Made by a program: the position numbers and the translations under genes. From Acholeplasmatales bacterium (GTDB lineage Bacteria > Bacillota_I > Bacilli_A > Acholeplasmatales > Anaeroplasmataceae): a stretch of DNA of 5,600 nt. Under the pieces are notes generated by a model. That model was not told the origin of the DNA, did no database searches, and worked only from the letters and a program-made list of their open reading frames with translations. The stretch lies in NCBI GenBank assembly GCA_016282815.1, contig JAEELU010000018.1:1-5600 (forward strand), in the 5' to 3' direction. Each line of letters starts with the position of its first letter. Position 1 is the stretch's first letter. Below are positions 1-5,600 of the stretch, piece after piece.

Positions 1-519
1 AGGCATTACCATGAATGGTAAATAAGTAAATACCATACCTAAATAAATAGCTAAGTCAGTACCGATAATATTTAAGCCTGATGGAATACCAAAGATACTA
101 GTTAAAATATTATTTGGCTTAAATACTGATGCTAAAGCATTAACTCTTAATAGAATATTAGTCCACATTGGTAATATTAATATTAATAATACTAAATACT
201 TATTCTTAATTTTTGATTTATATAATGAATACGCAATTAAATATCCAAAGAATATACAAACAAGTGTTGTAACAACACTGTACTTTAATGAATTAAAGAA
301 CGCGATGATTGTAGATTTTTCTGTTAATATTTGGAAATTCTCTATAGATGCCTGCATACTGTCGAATCTTACACCCTCAGTATCAACAAACATTAAGAAA
401 ATCATAATAACAACTGGAAATAATGCGAATATATATAGCCATACTAAATATGGTCTTGCCATCCTATCAAGGCGATGAGATACCTGATGAGGAGGGATTA
501 TTCTCTTCTCCTTTTGCAT
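1..519 (-). CDS. potB: Spermidine/putrescine ABC transporter permease PotB, N-terminal part (runs off left edge)
   Basis: This is the first 173 codons of a membrane permease, open without a stop to the window edge. It begins MQKEKRIIPPHQ. Hydrophobic segments at about residues 24-45, 78-100, 108-128 and 154-173 fit transmembrane helices, the first preceded by a basic cytoplasmic N-terminus. The stretches LPMWTNILLRVNAL (about 116-129) and GMVFTYLPFMVMP (161-173) match the PotB/binding-protein-dependent permease pattern. The EAA loop that docks on the ATPase would lie beyond the edge. The ATG at 519 is chosen because AGGAG (526-530) lies 6 nt upstream, inside the end of potA. Only 3 nt separate the potA stop from this ATG, so translation is probably coupled. 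PotB would form the membrane channel with a PotC partner, moving putrescine or spermidine inward. PotC and the binding protein PotD are expected further left but are not seen. The family call is firm; the exact polyamine is inferred from context. Confidence 0.88.
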   Translation of the reverse strand, partial: MQKEKRIIPPHQVSHRLDRMARPYLVWLYIFALFPVVIMIFLMFVDTEGVRFDSMQASIENFQILTEKSTIIAFFNSLKYSVVTTLVCIFFGYLIAYSLYKSKIKNKYLVLLILILPMWTNILLRVNALASVFKPNNILTSIFGIPSGLNIIGTDLAIYLGMVFTYLPFMVMP

Positions 520-522
520 AAA

Positions 523-2082
523 CTACTCCTGATCAAAAATAGTAGTCTGTGATGCTTCTTGAGAAACTAAAGTTTTTGGAGAACCATCTACCTTCATTAG
601 GCAGATTTCATAAGGGTCAACACTTAATCCGATGATCTCATCTGTTTTTACATCCTCATAAGTATGAACTACATATTCAACGCCTTCAACGTCAATACAT
701 AATTCGAAATGAACACCCTTGAATATAGATGATGTTACCTTACCAGTAATCTTAGCTCTATCTAGAGGAACAACATCCCAGTCCTCTGGTCTAATAACTA
801 CGTCTACTGCTTCACCATCCTCGAATTCATATCCGACAACGTCAAATTCAGTATTTAAGAATTTAACAACATTCTTTTTTACATATACACCTGAAATAAT
901 ATTAGATTCACCAATGAAGTTAGCAACATATCTGTTAACTGGCTCATTGTAAATATCCTTTGGTGTACCAAGCTGTTGGATGATACCATCCTTCATTACA
1001 ACGATTCTATCACTCATAACCATAGCTTCCTCTTGGTCGTGAGTTACGAATATAAATGTAATACCTAGATCTCTCTGCATTTCCTTAAGCTCATATTGCA
1101 TGTTTTGTCTTAGCTTTAAATCTAGTGCTGATAGAGGCTCATCTAGTAATAGGATTTGTGGCTTTAAAATGATAGCACGTGCGATTGCAACTCTTTGCAT
1201 CTGACCACCAGAAATCTTATCTATCTTTCTTTCCTCAAAGCCAGTAAGATTAACCATCTCTAATGCATCGATTACAGATTCTCTTACCTTTTCATTTAAA
1301 TATCTAGAAACATCAAAGTATGAAGGCCATGGGAAGTTAACTTCCTTAGCTTCCTTCTTTAAAGCACTAATCTCCTTAGAGATTTCATTCTTTTTTGACT
1401 TTGTTTCAGCATTAAGAGTCTTAATTTGATTTGATAAGTCTTCAATAGTTTTCTTGTTGAAGTCGTTTGGAGTATACTCTCTATTTTCATTACGAGCTTC
1501 ATCCTTTGCCTTTTTCTCTTCGTTAGAGATATTAGCTATTTTTTCCTTTAGTGCATTTTCCTCTGCCTTAGCATCGTTCATAATTTGAGCAAGCTTTGAT
1601 TCTAATTCATTTCTCTTACCCTCGTTAACCTTTAATGCCTCAAGCTTTTCCTTAGCGTCCTTTAATACGCTTTGATCCTTTTTACCGATCTTTACAGAAT
1701 ACTCAAGTGCATCATAATTAACCTGAAGCTTACCGCCGTAGAATTTGATCATGAATCTTCTACCACGATTTACGATTCCAAAGGCAACATTATCAAATAC
1801 ATTTAAATGTGGGAATAATGCGTAACGTTGAAATACAGTATTAATTGGTCTAGCATAAGCTGGTAAATCATTGATAATTTTACCATTTACAATAATTTCA
1901 CCACTTGTAGGATATTCAAATCCTCCAATCATTCTAAGTGTAGTTGTTTTACCGCATCCAGAAGGACCAAGTAGAGTTACAAACTCATTTTCGTAGATGT
2001 CTAAATTAATATCATCTACTACACAATTGTCACCATAAAATTTGACAAGATTGTGCAATTCGATAATAGGTTTTTTCACCAC
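523..2082 (-). CDS. potA: Spermidine/putrescine ABC transporter ATP-binding protein PotA with a large coiled-coil insertion
   Basis: This is the cytoplasmic ATPase that powers polyamine uptake through PotB and PotC. Core motifs are intact: Walker A GPSGCGKT (39-46), Q-loop Q85 in NTVFQRYALFPH, signature ISGGQ (290-294), Walker B ILLLDEP (310-316), D-loop SALD (318-321) and switch histidine H348 in FVTHDQEEA. A C-terminal TOBE-type regulatory domain follows (about 395-500), with RPEDWDVV at 431-438. At 519 residues it is far longer than usual PotA (about 350-380). The excess is a charged, largely helical segment at about 104-262 between Q-loop and signature. All catalytic residues remain, so it is probably active. 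The start is GTG at 2082, or the next GTG at 2079. An in-frame TAA at 2086-2088 rules out earlier starts, and no good Shine-Dalgarno sequence lies at normal distance. A promoter about 120 bp upstream and the tight junction with potB indicate a pot operon. Confidence 0.92.
   Translation of the reverse strand: MVKKPIIELHNLVKFYGDNCVVDDINLDIYENEFVTLLGPSGCGKTTTLRMIGGFEYPTSGEIIVNGKIINDLPAYARPINTVFQRYALFPHLNVFDNVAFGIVNRGRRFMIKFYGGKLQVNYDALEYSVKIGKKDQSVLKDAKEKLEALKVNEGKRNELESKLAQIMNDAKAEENALKEKIANISNEEKKAKDEARNENREYTPNDFNKKTIEDLSNQIKTLNAETKSKKNEISKEISALKKEAKEVNFPWPSYFDVSRYLNEKVRESVIDALEMVNLTGFEERKIDKISGGQMQRVAIARAIILKPQILLLDEPLSALDLKLRQNMQYELKEMQRDLGITFIFVTHDQEEAMVMSDRIVVMKDGIIQQLGTPKDIYNEPVNRYVANFIGESNIISGVYVKKNVVKFLNTEFDVVGYEFEDGEAVDVVIRPEDWDVVPLDRAKITGKVTSSIFKGVHFELCIDVEGVEYVVHTYEDVKTDEIIGLSVDPYEICLMKVDGSPKTLVSQEASQTTIFDQE
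526..530 (-). promoter_or_regulatory. Ribosome binding site of potB, inside the end of potA
   Basis: On the minus strand AGGAG falls in the last codons of potA and is followed by TAGTTT and the potB ATG, a 6-nt spacer. The overlap with the potA stop region suggests that ribosomes finishing potA help start potB, which would keep ATPase and permease levels matched. Confidence 0.7.
1297..1773 (-). other. Coiled-coil insertion domain within PotA
   Basis: This part encodes about residues 104-262 of PotA. In ordinary PotA proteins the VAFG stretch after the Q-loop is followed within about 20 residues by the helix leading to the signature (here VRESVIDALEMVNL, from 266). Here about 155 extra residues intervene. 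A first part (about 104-135) contains FYGGKLQVNYDALEYSVKIG and could form strands. It is followed by Lys/Glu/Ala/Asn-rich heptad-like helices at about 136-198 and 210-247, joined by a turn containing REYTPNDF. This pattern suggests an antiparallel helical hairpin projecting from the helical subdomain, which faces the permease. From memory, mycoplasma PotA proteins also carry a large insert in this part. The reading frame and codon style match the rest of the gene, so a sequencing artefact is unlikely. Its function is unknown. Confidence 0.8.
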
Positions 2083-2182
2083 AGTTTACCGAACGAAAAG
2101 ATTTAATTTCTTTTCCCTTTTTCCTTTCCTAAAATATTTTAATTTTATTGGCTTGTAACATAAGCTAACGCCCCAAATAATC

Positions 2183-2195
2183 CAAGTATTACTTG
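2183..2195. promoter_or_regulatory. 13-bp palindrome at the predicted potA transcription start (possible operator)
   Basis: CAAGTA and TACTTG flank a single central base, giving a perfect 6+1+6 inverted repeat. It lies at about +4 to +16 relative to the start predicted from the TATAAT box, a usual place for a repressor to bind. No regulator is known from the window, and the site is short enough to be chance. Confidence 0.25.
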
Positions 2196-2205
2196 AACGA
2201 ATTTA

Positions 2206-2233
2206 ATTATATTATTTTTTTCAAATATTGCAA
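2206..2233 (-). promoter_or_regulatory. Predicted housekeeping sigma promoter for potA-potB
   Basis: On the minus strand a perfect -10 box TATAAT (2206-2211) lies 16 bp downstream of TTGCAA (2228-2233), which matches the -35 consensus TTGACA at four of six positions. Long A and T tracts directly upstream (about 2234-2265) resemble an UP element. Transcription would begin near 2199 and leave a leader of about 115 nt before potA. In such AT-rich DNA a TATAAT can arise by chance, but position, spacing and upstream context all fit. Confidence 0.55.
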
Positions 2234-2471
2234 TAAAAAAATTAAAAAAATATACGTTGTTTTTTCATCATTTTTTTGAGCGAAAATTTCAAAAGAAAAT
2301 TTGAATTTTGGTACTCATTAAAATATGGCTTAATTAAAGCATTTTTCAAGTTTAGCCACTTGATTTATTTCACTGATTTTTTCAGATACTTTTTTTATCA
2401 TTTTTTTGATGTAAAAACGCCATTAGTTTTTCGAGCCTTTTTCACATTAACAATATTCAACTTTTTGATAG

Positions 2472-3824
2472 TTAAGAACAAGCCTTTATGGCACCCTCTA
2501 AAATTTCTAATCCCTTCATTAGCTGTTCATCTGTAATAACAAGTGGAGCTAAGAATCTGATAACATTATTATAGGTACCAGCACCTTCTACAAGAAGGCC
2601 ATTATTTGCACACTCTAATATTATCTTTTTAGTTAGCATTGGATCTGGCTCCTTGGTCTTTTTATTTTTAACAAATTCTATACCGATCATGGCACCAAGG
2701 CCTCTTACATCACCAACTACCTCGTACTTTTCCGTCAACTCATTATATTTATTCATAACAATTTCACCAATTTCTCTACTTCTCTTAGCAAAATCATCAC
2801 GTTCCATAATCTCAATAACCTTTAGTGCAGCTTGACAGGCAAGTGGATTTCCACAGAAGGTTCCGCCTATAACACCAGGCGCTACTGAATCCATAATGTC
2901 TTTAGAAGAAATAATTGCTGATAATGGTATACCTGCAGCAATTGATTTTGCTGTAGTTAAAATGTCTGGGCAAACACCTGCTTCCTTCCAGTATTCAGTA
3001 CAAAACATTCTACCAGTTCTACAAAAGCCTGACTGAACCTCATCTGCGATTAATAATATTCCGTATTTATCACAAATCATTCTTAATGCCTTTACCCACT
3101 CGATTGGGGCTGGAATAAATCCACCCTCACCCTGAAGTGGCTCAACTACTACCGCAGCTATAGTATTGGGTGCAGCACATTCCTCAAACACTTCATAAAT
3201 ACTCTTTATATAATAATCTACATAATCTTCCCTGTTGATTCCATCTGGAGTTCTATAATAATAAGGATAGCGAGCTCTAAATACTCCATCAGCAAGAGGC
3301 CCCATACCCTCTGCATATGCCTTTTTAGATGTCATAGCCATAGTGTAATGGGTTCTTCCATGGAATGCTCCTGAAAATACGATAATATTAGGTCTTTTTG
3401 TGTAAGACTTAGCAACCTTCACGGCATTCTCATCTGCCTCAGCACCAGAGTTTGCAAAAAACACCTTTTTCTCATCACCCTTTACAGGTGCAATCTTTCC
3501 AAGTTTTTCCGCTAAATCTACATAACCCTCATGAGTCATCGTATTAAACATCGCATGGAAATATTTTTCCGATTGAGCCTTTACTACATCTATAATCTCA
3601 TTATGACTATATCCTATATTTAATACTCCTACTCCTCCAATAAAATCTAAGAATTTATTCCCATCTACATCTAATACTATTGCTCCCTCTGCCCTATCTA
3701 TTACAACAGGGTAAATACAGCCTATAGCATTAGGTATATATTTCTTTCTTCTTTCTATTACAATGCTTGCCTTAGGACCAGGTAAGGTTTTTGTAATAAT
3801 TTTTGGTAATTCATCCTTTAACAT
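2472..3824 (-). CDS. gabT: 4-aminobutyrate aminotransferase (class III, PLP-dependent)
   Basis: This enzyme transfers the amino group of GABA to 2-oxoglutarate, giving succinate semialdehyde and glutamate. It has 450 residues, slightly longer than the 426 of E. coli GabT. The class III fold is clear: NSGAEA (125-130) for phosphate binding, FHGRTH (154-159), EPLQGEGGF (228-236), DEVQSGF (261-267) with the PLP-contacting aspartate D261, the PLP lysine K293 in TTAKS, and GGTFCGNPLA (320-329). By-eye alignment with E. coli GabT pairs its substrate residues R141, E206, E211 and R398 with R157, E228, E233 and R423, which supports GABA rather than ornithine or diamine use. The ATG at 3824 has AGGAGGG six nt upstream, and the gene begins 11 nt after the dehydrogenase stop, so the two are surely cotranscribed. 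It would take the GABA made by that neighbour. A 5-aminovalerate or beta-alanine transaminase remains a less likely alternative. Confidence 0.88.
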   Translation of the reverse strand: MLKDELPKIITKTLPGPKASIVIERRKKYIPNAIGCIYPVVIDRAEGAIVLDVDGNKFLDFIGGVGVLNIGYSHNEIIDVVKAQSEKYFHAMFNTMTHEGYVDLAEKLGKIAPVKGDEKKVFFANSGAEADENAVKVAKSYTKRPNIIVFSGAFHGRTHYTMAMTSKKAYAEGMGPLADGVFRARYPYYYRTPDGINREDYVDYYIKSIYEVFEECAAPNTIAAVVVEPLQGEGGFIPAPIEWVKALRMICDKYGILLIADEVQSGFCRTGRMFCTEYWKEAGVCPDILTTAKSIAAGIPLSAIISSKDIMDSVAPGVIGGTFCGNPLACQAALKVIEIMERDDFAKRSREIGEIVMNKYNELTEKYEVVGDVRGLGAMIGIEFVKNKKTKEPDPMLTKKIILECANNGLLVEGAGTYNNVIRFLAPLVITDEQLMKGLEILEGAIKACS

Positions 3825-3830
3825 AACAAT

Positions 3831-3837
3831 CCCTCCT
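3831..3837 (-). promoter_or_regulatory. Ribosome binding site of gabT overlapping the dehydrogenase stop codon
   Basis: The minus strand reads TAGGAGGG: the TAG stop of the dehydrogenase (3836-3838) shares two bases with the AGGAGGG motif, which sits 6 nt from the gabT ATG. This arrangement fixes the gabT start and suggests translational coupling of the two enzymes. Confidence 0.8.
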
Positions 3838-5311
3838 AATTTTGATACCAGCCTACTGGACCTGGATTTAAATTTATATTTATTTGCTTAATCTCCTGGT
3901 ATTCCTCAAGACCCTTAACTCCAAGCTCTCTTCCGATACCACTCATTTTGTAACCACCCCATGGTGCCTCATTAAAGCACGGGTTATAGCAATTGATCCA
4001 GGTAATACCTGCTCTTATTTCTTTAATTACTCTTAAGGCTCTTGAGCCATCTGATGTAAATACCGCTCCTGCAAGTCCATATGGCGTATCATTTGCCATC
4101 TCAATAGCCTCACTCTCTGTCTTAAATGTTTGAATAGTTACGACAGGTCCAAATATTTCCTCCTTAACTATTCTCATATCACTAGTACAATAATCAAATA
4201 TTGTTGGCTTAACAAAATAGCCTTTAGCACAATCACCTACAATATATCTATGACCACCAAATACACATTTAGCTCCCTCATCCTTACCTATTTCTATATA
4301 ATCTAATACTCTATTCATTTGAATTTCATTAACAATAGGTCCCATATCAGGATTATCCATAGGATTACCAATTGTGATATGGCTTGCACGCTCAATTAAT
4401 CTTTTTACGAATTTATCATGGAATGATTCCTCTACTAGAATTCTACTTCCTGCACTACAGATTTGACCTTGATTTAAAAATATTCCAATCATAGCCCATT
4501 CCACTGCGCCTTCTAAATCAGCATCCGCGAAAATTACATTTGGAGATTTACCACCAAGCTCAAGGCCTACCTTCTTAACATTTACAGCACTATTTCTCAT
4601 TACTGCCTGGCCTACCTTAGTTGAGCCCGTGAAGGTAATCATATCCACATCAGTAGATCCTGATAAAACATTTCCTACCTCAGCTCCACCTATTAATAGA
4701 TTACAAGCACCCTTAGGAATCCCAACCTCTTCAAATATTTCAAATAGTTTAATGCTTGATAATACACAATATGGAGATGGCTTATAAATAACACTATTAC
4801 CTGCAGCTAAGGCTGGTGCGAGCTTCCATACTCCCATTAAAAGTGGATAATTCCATGGAGTAATTAAAGCACACACTCCTGTAGGCTCATGAATTGTATA
4901 TGAATGCATCTTTCCAAAGCCCTCATTAACCTCATATACTCCACCATGGGGAACCTTAATTAATGATGCATAATATCTAAAATTATGAACCGCATCATCG
5001 ATATCGCACTGAGCCTCTCTTAATGGCTTGCCATTATCTAATACCTCTAGTCTTGCAAATTCATCCTTTCTTTCCTCTAGCTTATCTGCAATCTTAAGTA
5101 ATATATCTCCTCTTGTTTGTGAATCCATATCACGCCAGCTTCTATCCTTATAAAATGAATATTTAGCTGCCTTAATCGCATCTATAGTATCCTTTACAGA
5201 TGATTCATAAACATCTGCTAAATGTGATCCATCAGCTGGGTTCTTAGTTTCAAATGTTACTGATCTCTCACCCTTTGTCCATTTTCCATCAATATACATC
5301 ATCCATTCCAT
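3836..5311 (-). CDS. NAD(P)-dependent aminoaldehyde dehydrogenase (4-aminobutanal / betaine-aldehyde dehydrogenase family)
   Basis: This is a complete 491-residue aldehyde dehydrogenase, a normal length for the family. Positions here count from the ATG at 5311. Motifs are TPWNYP (151-156) with the oxyanion asparagine N154, YKPSP with the cofactor lysine K177, FTGST (227-231), ELGGKSP with the general base E251, the nucleophile C285 in GQICSAGSR, EEIFGPV (384-390), and PWGGYKMSGIGRELG near the C-terminus. The last two regions and the tail NPGPVGW resemble the GbsA/BetB/plant aminoaldehyde group rather than succinate-semialdehyde dehydrogenases. Between patA and gabT the likely reaction is 4-aminobutanal to GABA (PatD-like role). 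Databases may label it betaine-aldehyde dehydrogenase. A longer start at TTG 5326 is possible in frame but lies over the Shine-Dalgarno sequence, so ATG 5311 is preferred. It sits 57 nt after patA, with a terminator-like hairpin between, and 11 nt before gabT. The ALDH family is certain; the substrate is inferred. Confidence 0.88.
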   Translation of the reverse strand: MEWMMYIDGKWTKGERSVTFETKNPADGSHLADVYESSVKDTIDAIKAAKYSFYKDRSWRDMDSQTRGDILLKIADKLEERKDEFARLEVLDNGKPLREAQCDIDDAVHNFRYYASLIKVPHGGVYEVNEGFGKMHSYTIHEPTGVCALITPWNYPLLMGVWKLAPALAAGNSVIYKPSPYCVLSSIKLFEIFEEVGIPKGACNLLIGGAEVGNVLSGSTDVDMITFTGSTKVGQAVMRNSAVNVKKVGLELGGKSPNVIFADADLEGAVEWAMIGIFLNQGQICSAGSRILVEESFHDKFVKRLIERASHITIGNPMDNPDMGPIVNEIQMNRVLDYIEIGKDEGAKCVFGGHRYIVGDCAKGYFVKPTIFDYCTSDMRIVKEEIFGPVVTIQTFKTESEAIEMANDTPYGLAGAVFTSDGSRALRVIKEIRAGITWINCYNPCFNEAPWGGYKMSGIGRELGVKGLEEYQEIKQININLNPGPVGWYQN

Positions 5312-5318
5312 AAATATT

Positions 5319-5324
5319 CCCTCC
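5319..5324 (-). promoter_or_regulatory. Ribosome binding site that fixes the dehydrogenase start
   Basis: GGAGGG on the minus strand lies 7 nt upstream of the ATG at 5311. A frame-compatible TTG at 5324-5326 would place this motif inside the coding region, leaving that TTG with only a T-run upstream. The ATG is therefore the credible start. Confidence 0.8.
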
Positions 5325-5355
5325 AAAAAAATAAGCGTAAATCAATTATTTACGC
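5325..5355 (-). terminator. Terminator-like hairpin with U tract between patA and the dehydrogenase
   Basis: In the transcribed direction GCGTAAAT and ATTTACGC form a perfect 8-bp stem (5348-5355 with 5335-5342) around a 5-nt loop, followed at once by TTATTTTTTT (5334-5325). This is the layout of an intrinsic terminator, but the stem has only three G-C pairs, so it may be leaky. It begins 13 nt after the patA stop, and the U tract abuts the dehydrogenase ribosome binding site. It may reduce read-through, serve as an RNA processing or stability element, or be a protein-binding palindrome. Confidence 0.45.
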
Positions 5356-5368
5356 CATTGTAATTATT

Positions 5369-5600
5369 TTATAAATTAAAAACTCTTTTTGTACATTCTA
5401 GTGCGAGCTCCATACGCTCAATAACTAGCTTAATATCCTCCTCAGTAATTAATACTGAAGGCTCAAATCTAATTGTTTTAGCATTAACCAATGTTCCAGC
5501 AGTTAATACTCTTCTTTTAAATAGACCCTTAGATACCTGATATCCATATTTAGTATCCTTAAATTCTACTGCAAGCATCAAGCCTACTCCTCTTACCTCA
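5369..5600 (-). CDS. patA: Class III aminotransferase, C-terminal part; putrescine aminotransferase PatA-like (runs off right edge)
   Basis: Only the last 77 codons are present. The frame is open through the right edge and reads EVRGVGLMLAVEF into the window, so a TTG at 5581 is an internal leucine and not a start. EVRGVGLMLAVEF is the conserved C-terminal-domain element of class III aminotransferases. The segment RRVLTAGTLVNAKTIRFEPS closely resembles the C-terminus of E. coli putrescine aminotransferase as I recall it ([20 protein letters not shown]). The arginine in TIRFEP is at the usual carboxylate-binding position for the 2-oxoglutarate/glutamate half reaction. PatA converts putrescine and 2-oxoglutarate to 4-aminobutanal and glutamate in the cytoplasm. 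The next gene would oxidise that aldehyde, which supports the call. The PLP lysine and most of the fold lie outside the window, so ornithine or another diamine aminotransferase cannot be excluded. Confidence 0.75.
   Translation of the reverse strand, partial: EVRGVGLMLAVEFKDTKYGYQVSKGLFKRRVLTAGTLVNAKTIRFEPSVLITEEDIKLVIERMELALECTKRVFNL

Larger units (their letters stand above)
2083..2471. other. AT-rich intergenic spacer between gabT and potA
   Basis: This 389-bp stretch holds no convincing gene. It is extremely AT-rich, with many A and T tracts. Reading in the transcribed direction, the gabT-proximal half has only weak AT-only inverted repeats (such as 2413-2418 with 2426-2431) and no GC stem followed by a U tract, so no clear gabT terminator is visible. 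The 13-base string atcatttttttga occurs at 2267-2279 and again at 2397-2409, within low-complexity sequence. The potA-proximal half holds a promoter, a small palindrome and a leader of about 115 nt, annotated separately. An open frame on the plus strand here (2276-2536) needs a TTG start, runs into the end of gabT and resembles no protein. Confidence 0.7.

Noticed and set aside
719..952. Open frame of 77 codons on the plus strand within potA
   Set aside because: It lies wholly antisense to the well-supported potA TOBE region, and its Ser/Thr-rich protein reflects the opposite strand's codons.
2129..2161. Ten-codon frame MLQANKIKIF in the potA leader on the minus strand, with GGGG 9 nt upstream, considered as a leader peptide
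   Set aside because: The ribosome binding site is poor, there is no regulatory codon run, and no terminator/antiterminator pair follows. A frame this short is expected by chance.
2283..2310. AT-only inverted repeat (AAAATTTCAAA with TTTGAATTTT, one bulge) considered as a gabT terminator
   Set aside because: The stem has almost no G-C pairs and no U tract follows on the transcribed strand.
2376..2446. Short minus-strand frame VKKARKTNGVFTSKK overlapping (ATGA) a second frame MIKKVSEKISEINQ
   Set aside because: Only 15 and 23 residues, no Shine-Dalgarno sequence, and lysine-rich simply because of A tracts. No recognisable family.
2276..2536. Open frame of 86 codons on the plus strand, rich in Phe and Leu
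   Set aside because: It needs a TTG start with no ribosome binding site, consists mostly of translated T tracts, and its end overlaps the gabT 3' end in antisense.
2653..2835. Open frame of 60 codons on the plus strand within gabT
   Set aside because: It is antisense to conserved gabT coding sequence and has no independent support.
5369..5581. A 70-residue separate small protein starting at TTG 5581
   Set aside because: The frame continues upstream through conserved aminotransferase residues (EVRGVG), so this is the end of a larger gene cut by the window edge.

Overview
The window looks like chromosome of a low-GC Gram-positive bacterium, most likely a Clostridia-type member of the Bacillota. 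The DNA is AT-rich, codons favour A or T at the third position, most starts have strong GGAGG-type ribosome binding sites, and the proteins resemble Firmicute versions of their families. This placement is an inference; no marker gene is present.

Every gene lies on the minus strand, so transcription runs from high to low coordinates. In that order they are: the last 77 codons of a class III aminotransferase resembling putrescine aminotransferase PatA (cut by the right edge); an aminoaldehyde-type aldehyde dehydrogenase; a 4-aminobutyrate aminotransferase (GabT); a 389-bp AT-rich spacer with a promoter; PotA, the ATPase of a spermidine/putrescine ABC importer; and the first 173 codons of the permease PotB (cut by the left edge).

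Together the genes make a polyamine import and catabolism locus. PotA and PotB, with partners expected beyond the left edge, would bring putrescine or spermidine in. PatA would convert putrescine to 4-aminobutanal, the dehydrogenase would oxidise that to GABA, and GabT would convert GABA to succinate semialdehyde. The enzymes are tightly packed: the dehydrogenase and gabT are 11 nt apart, with the stop codon overlapping the next ribosome binding site, and potA and potB are 3 nt apart. The potA-potB part has its own likely promoter.

The most unusual item is PotA. It has 519 residues against roughly 350-380 for typical members, because about 155 lysine/glutamate-rich residues, predicted to be largely coiled coil, sit inside the helical subdomain between the Q-loop and the ABC signature. 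Other points are a terminator-like hairpin just ahead of the dehydrogenase ribosome binding site, a GTG start for potA without a normal Shine-Dalgarno sequence, and a 13-bp palindrome at the predicted potA transcription start. I found no RNA genes, mobile elements or CRISPR arrays.
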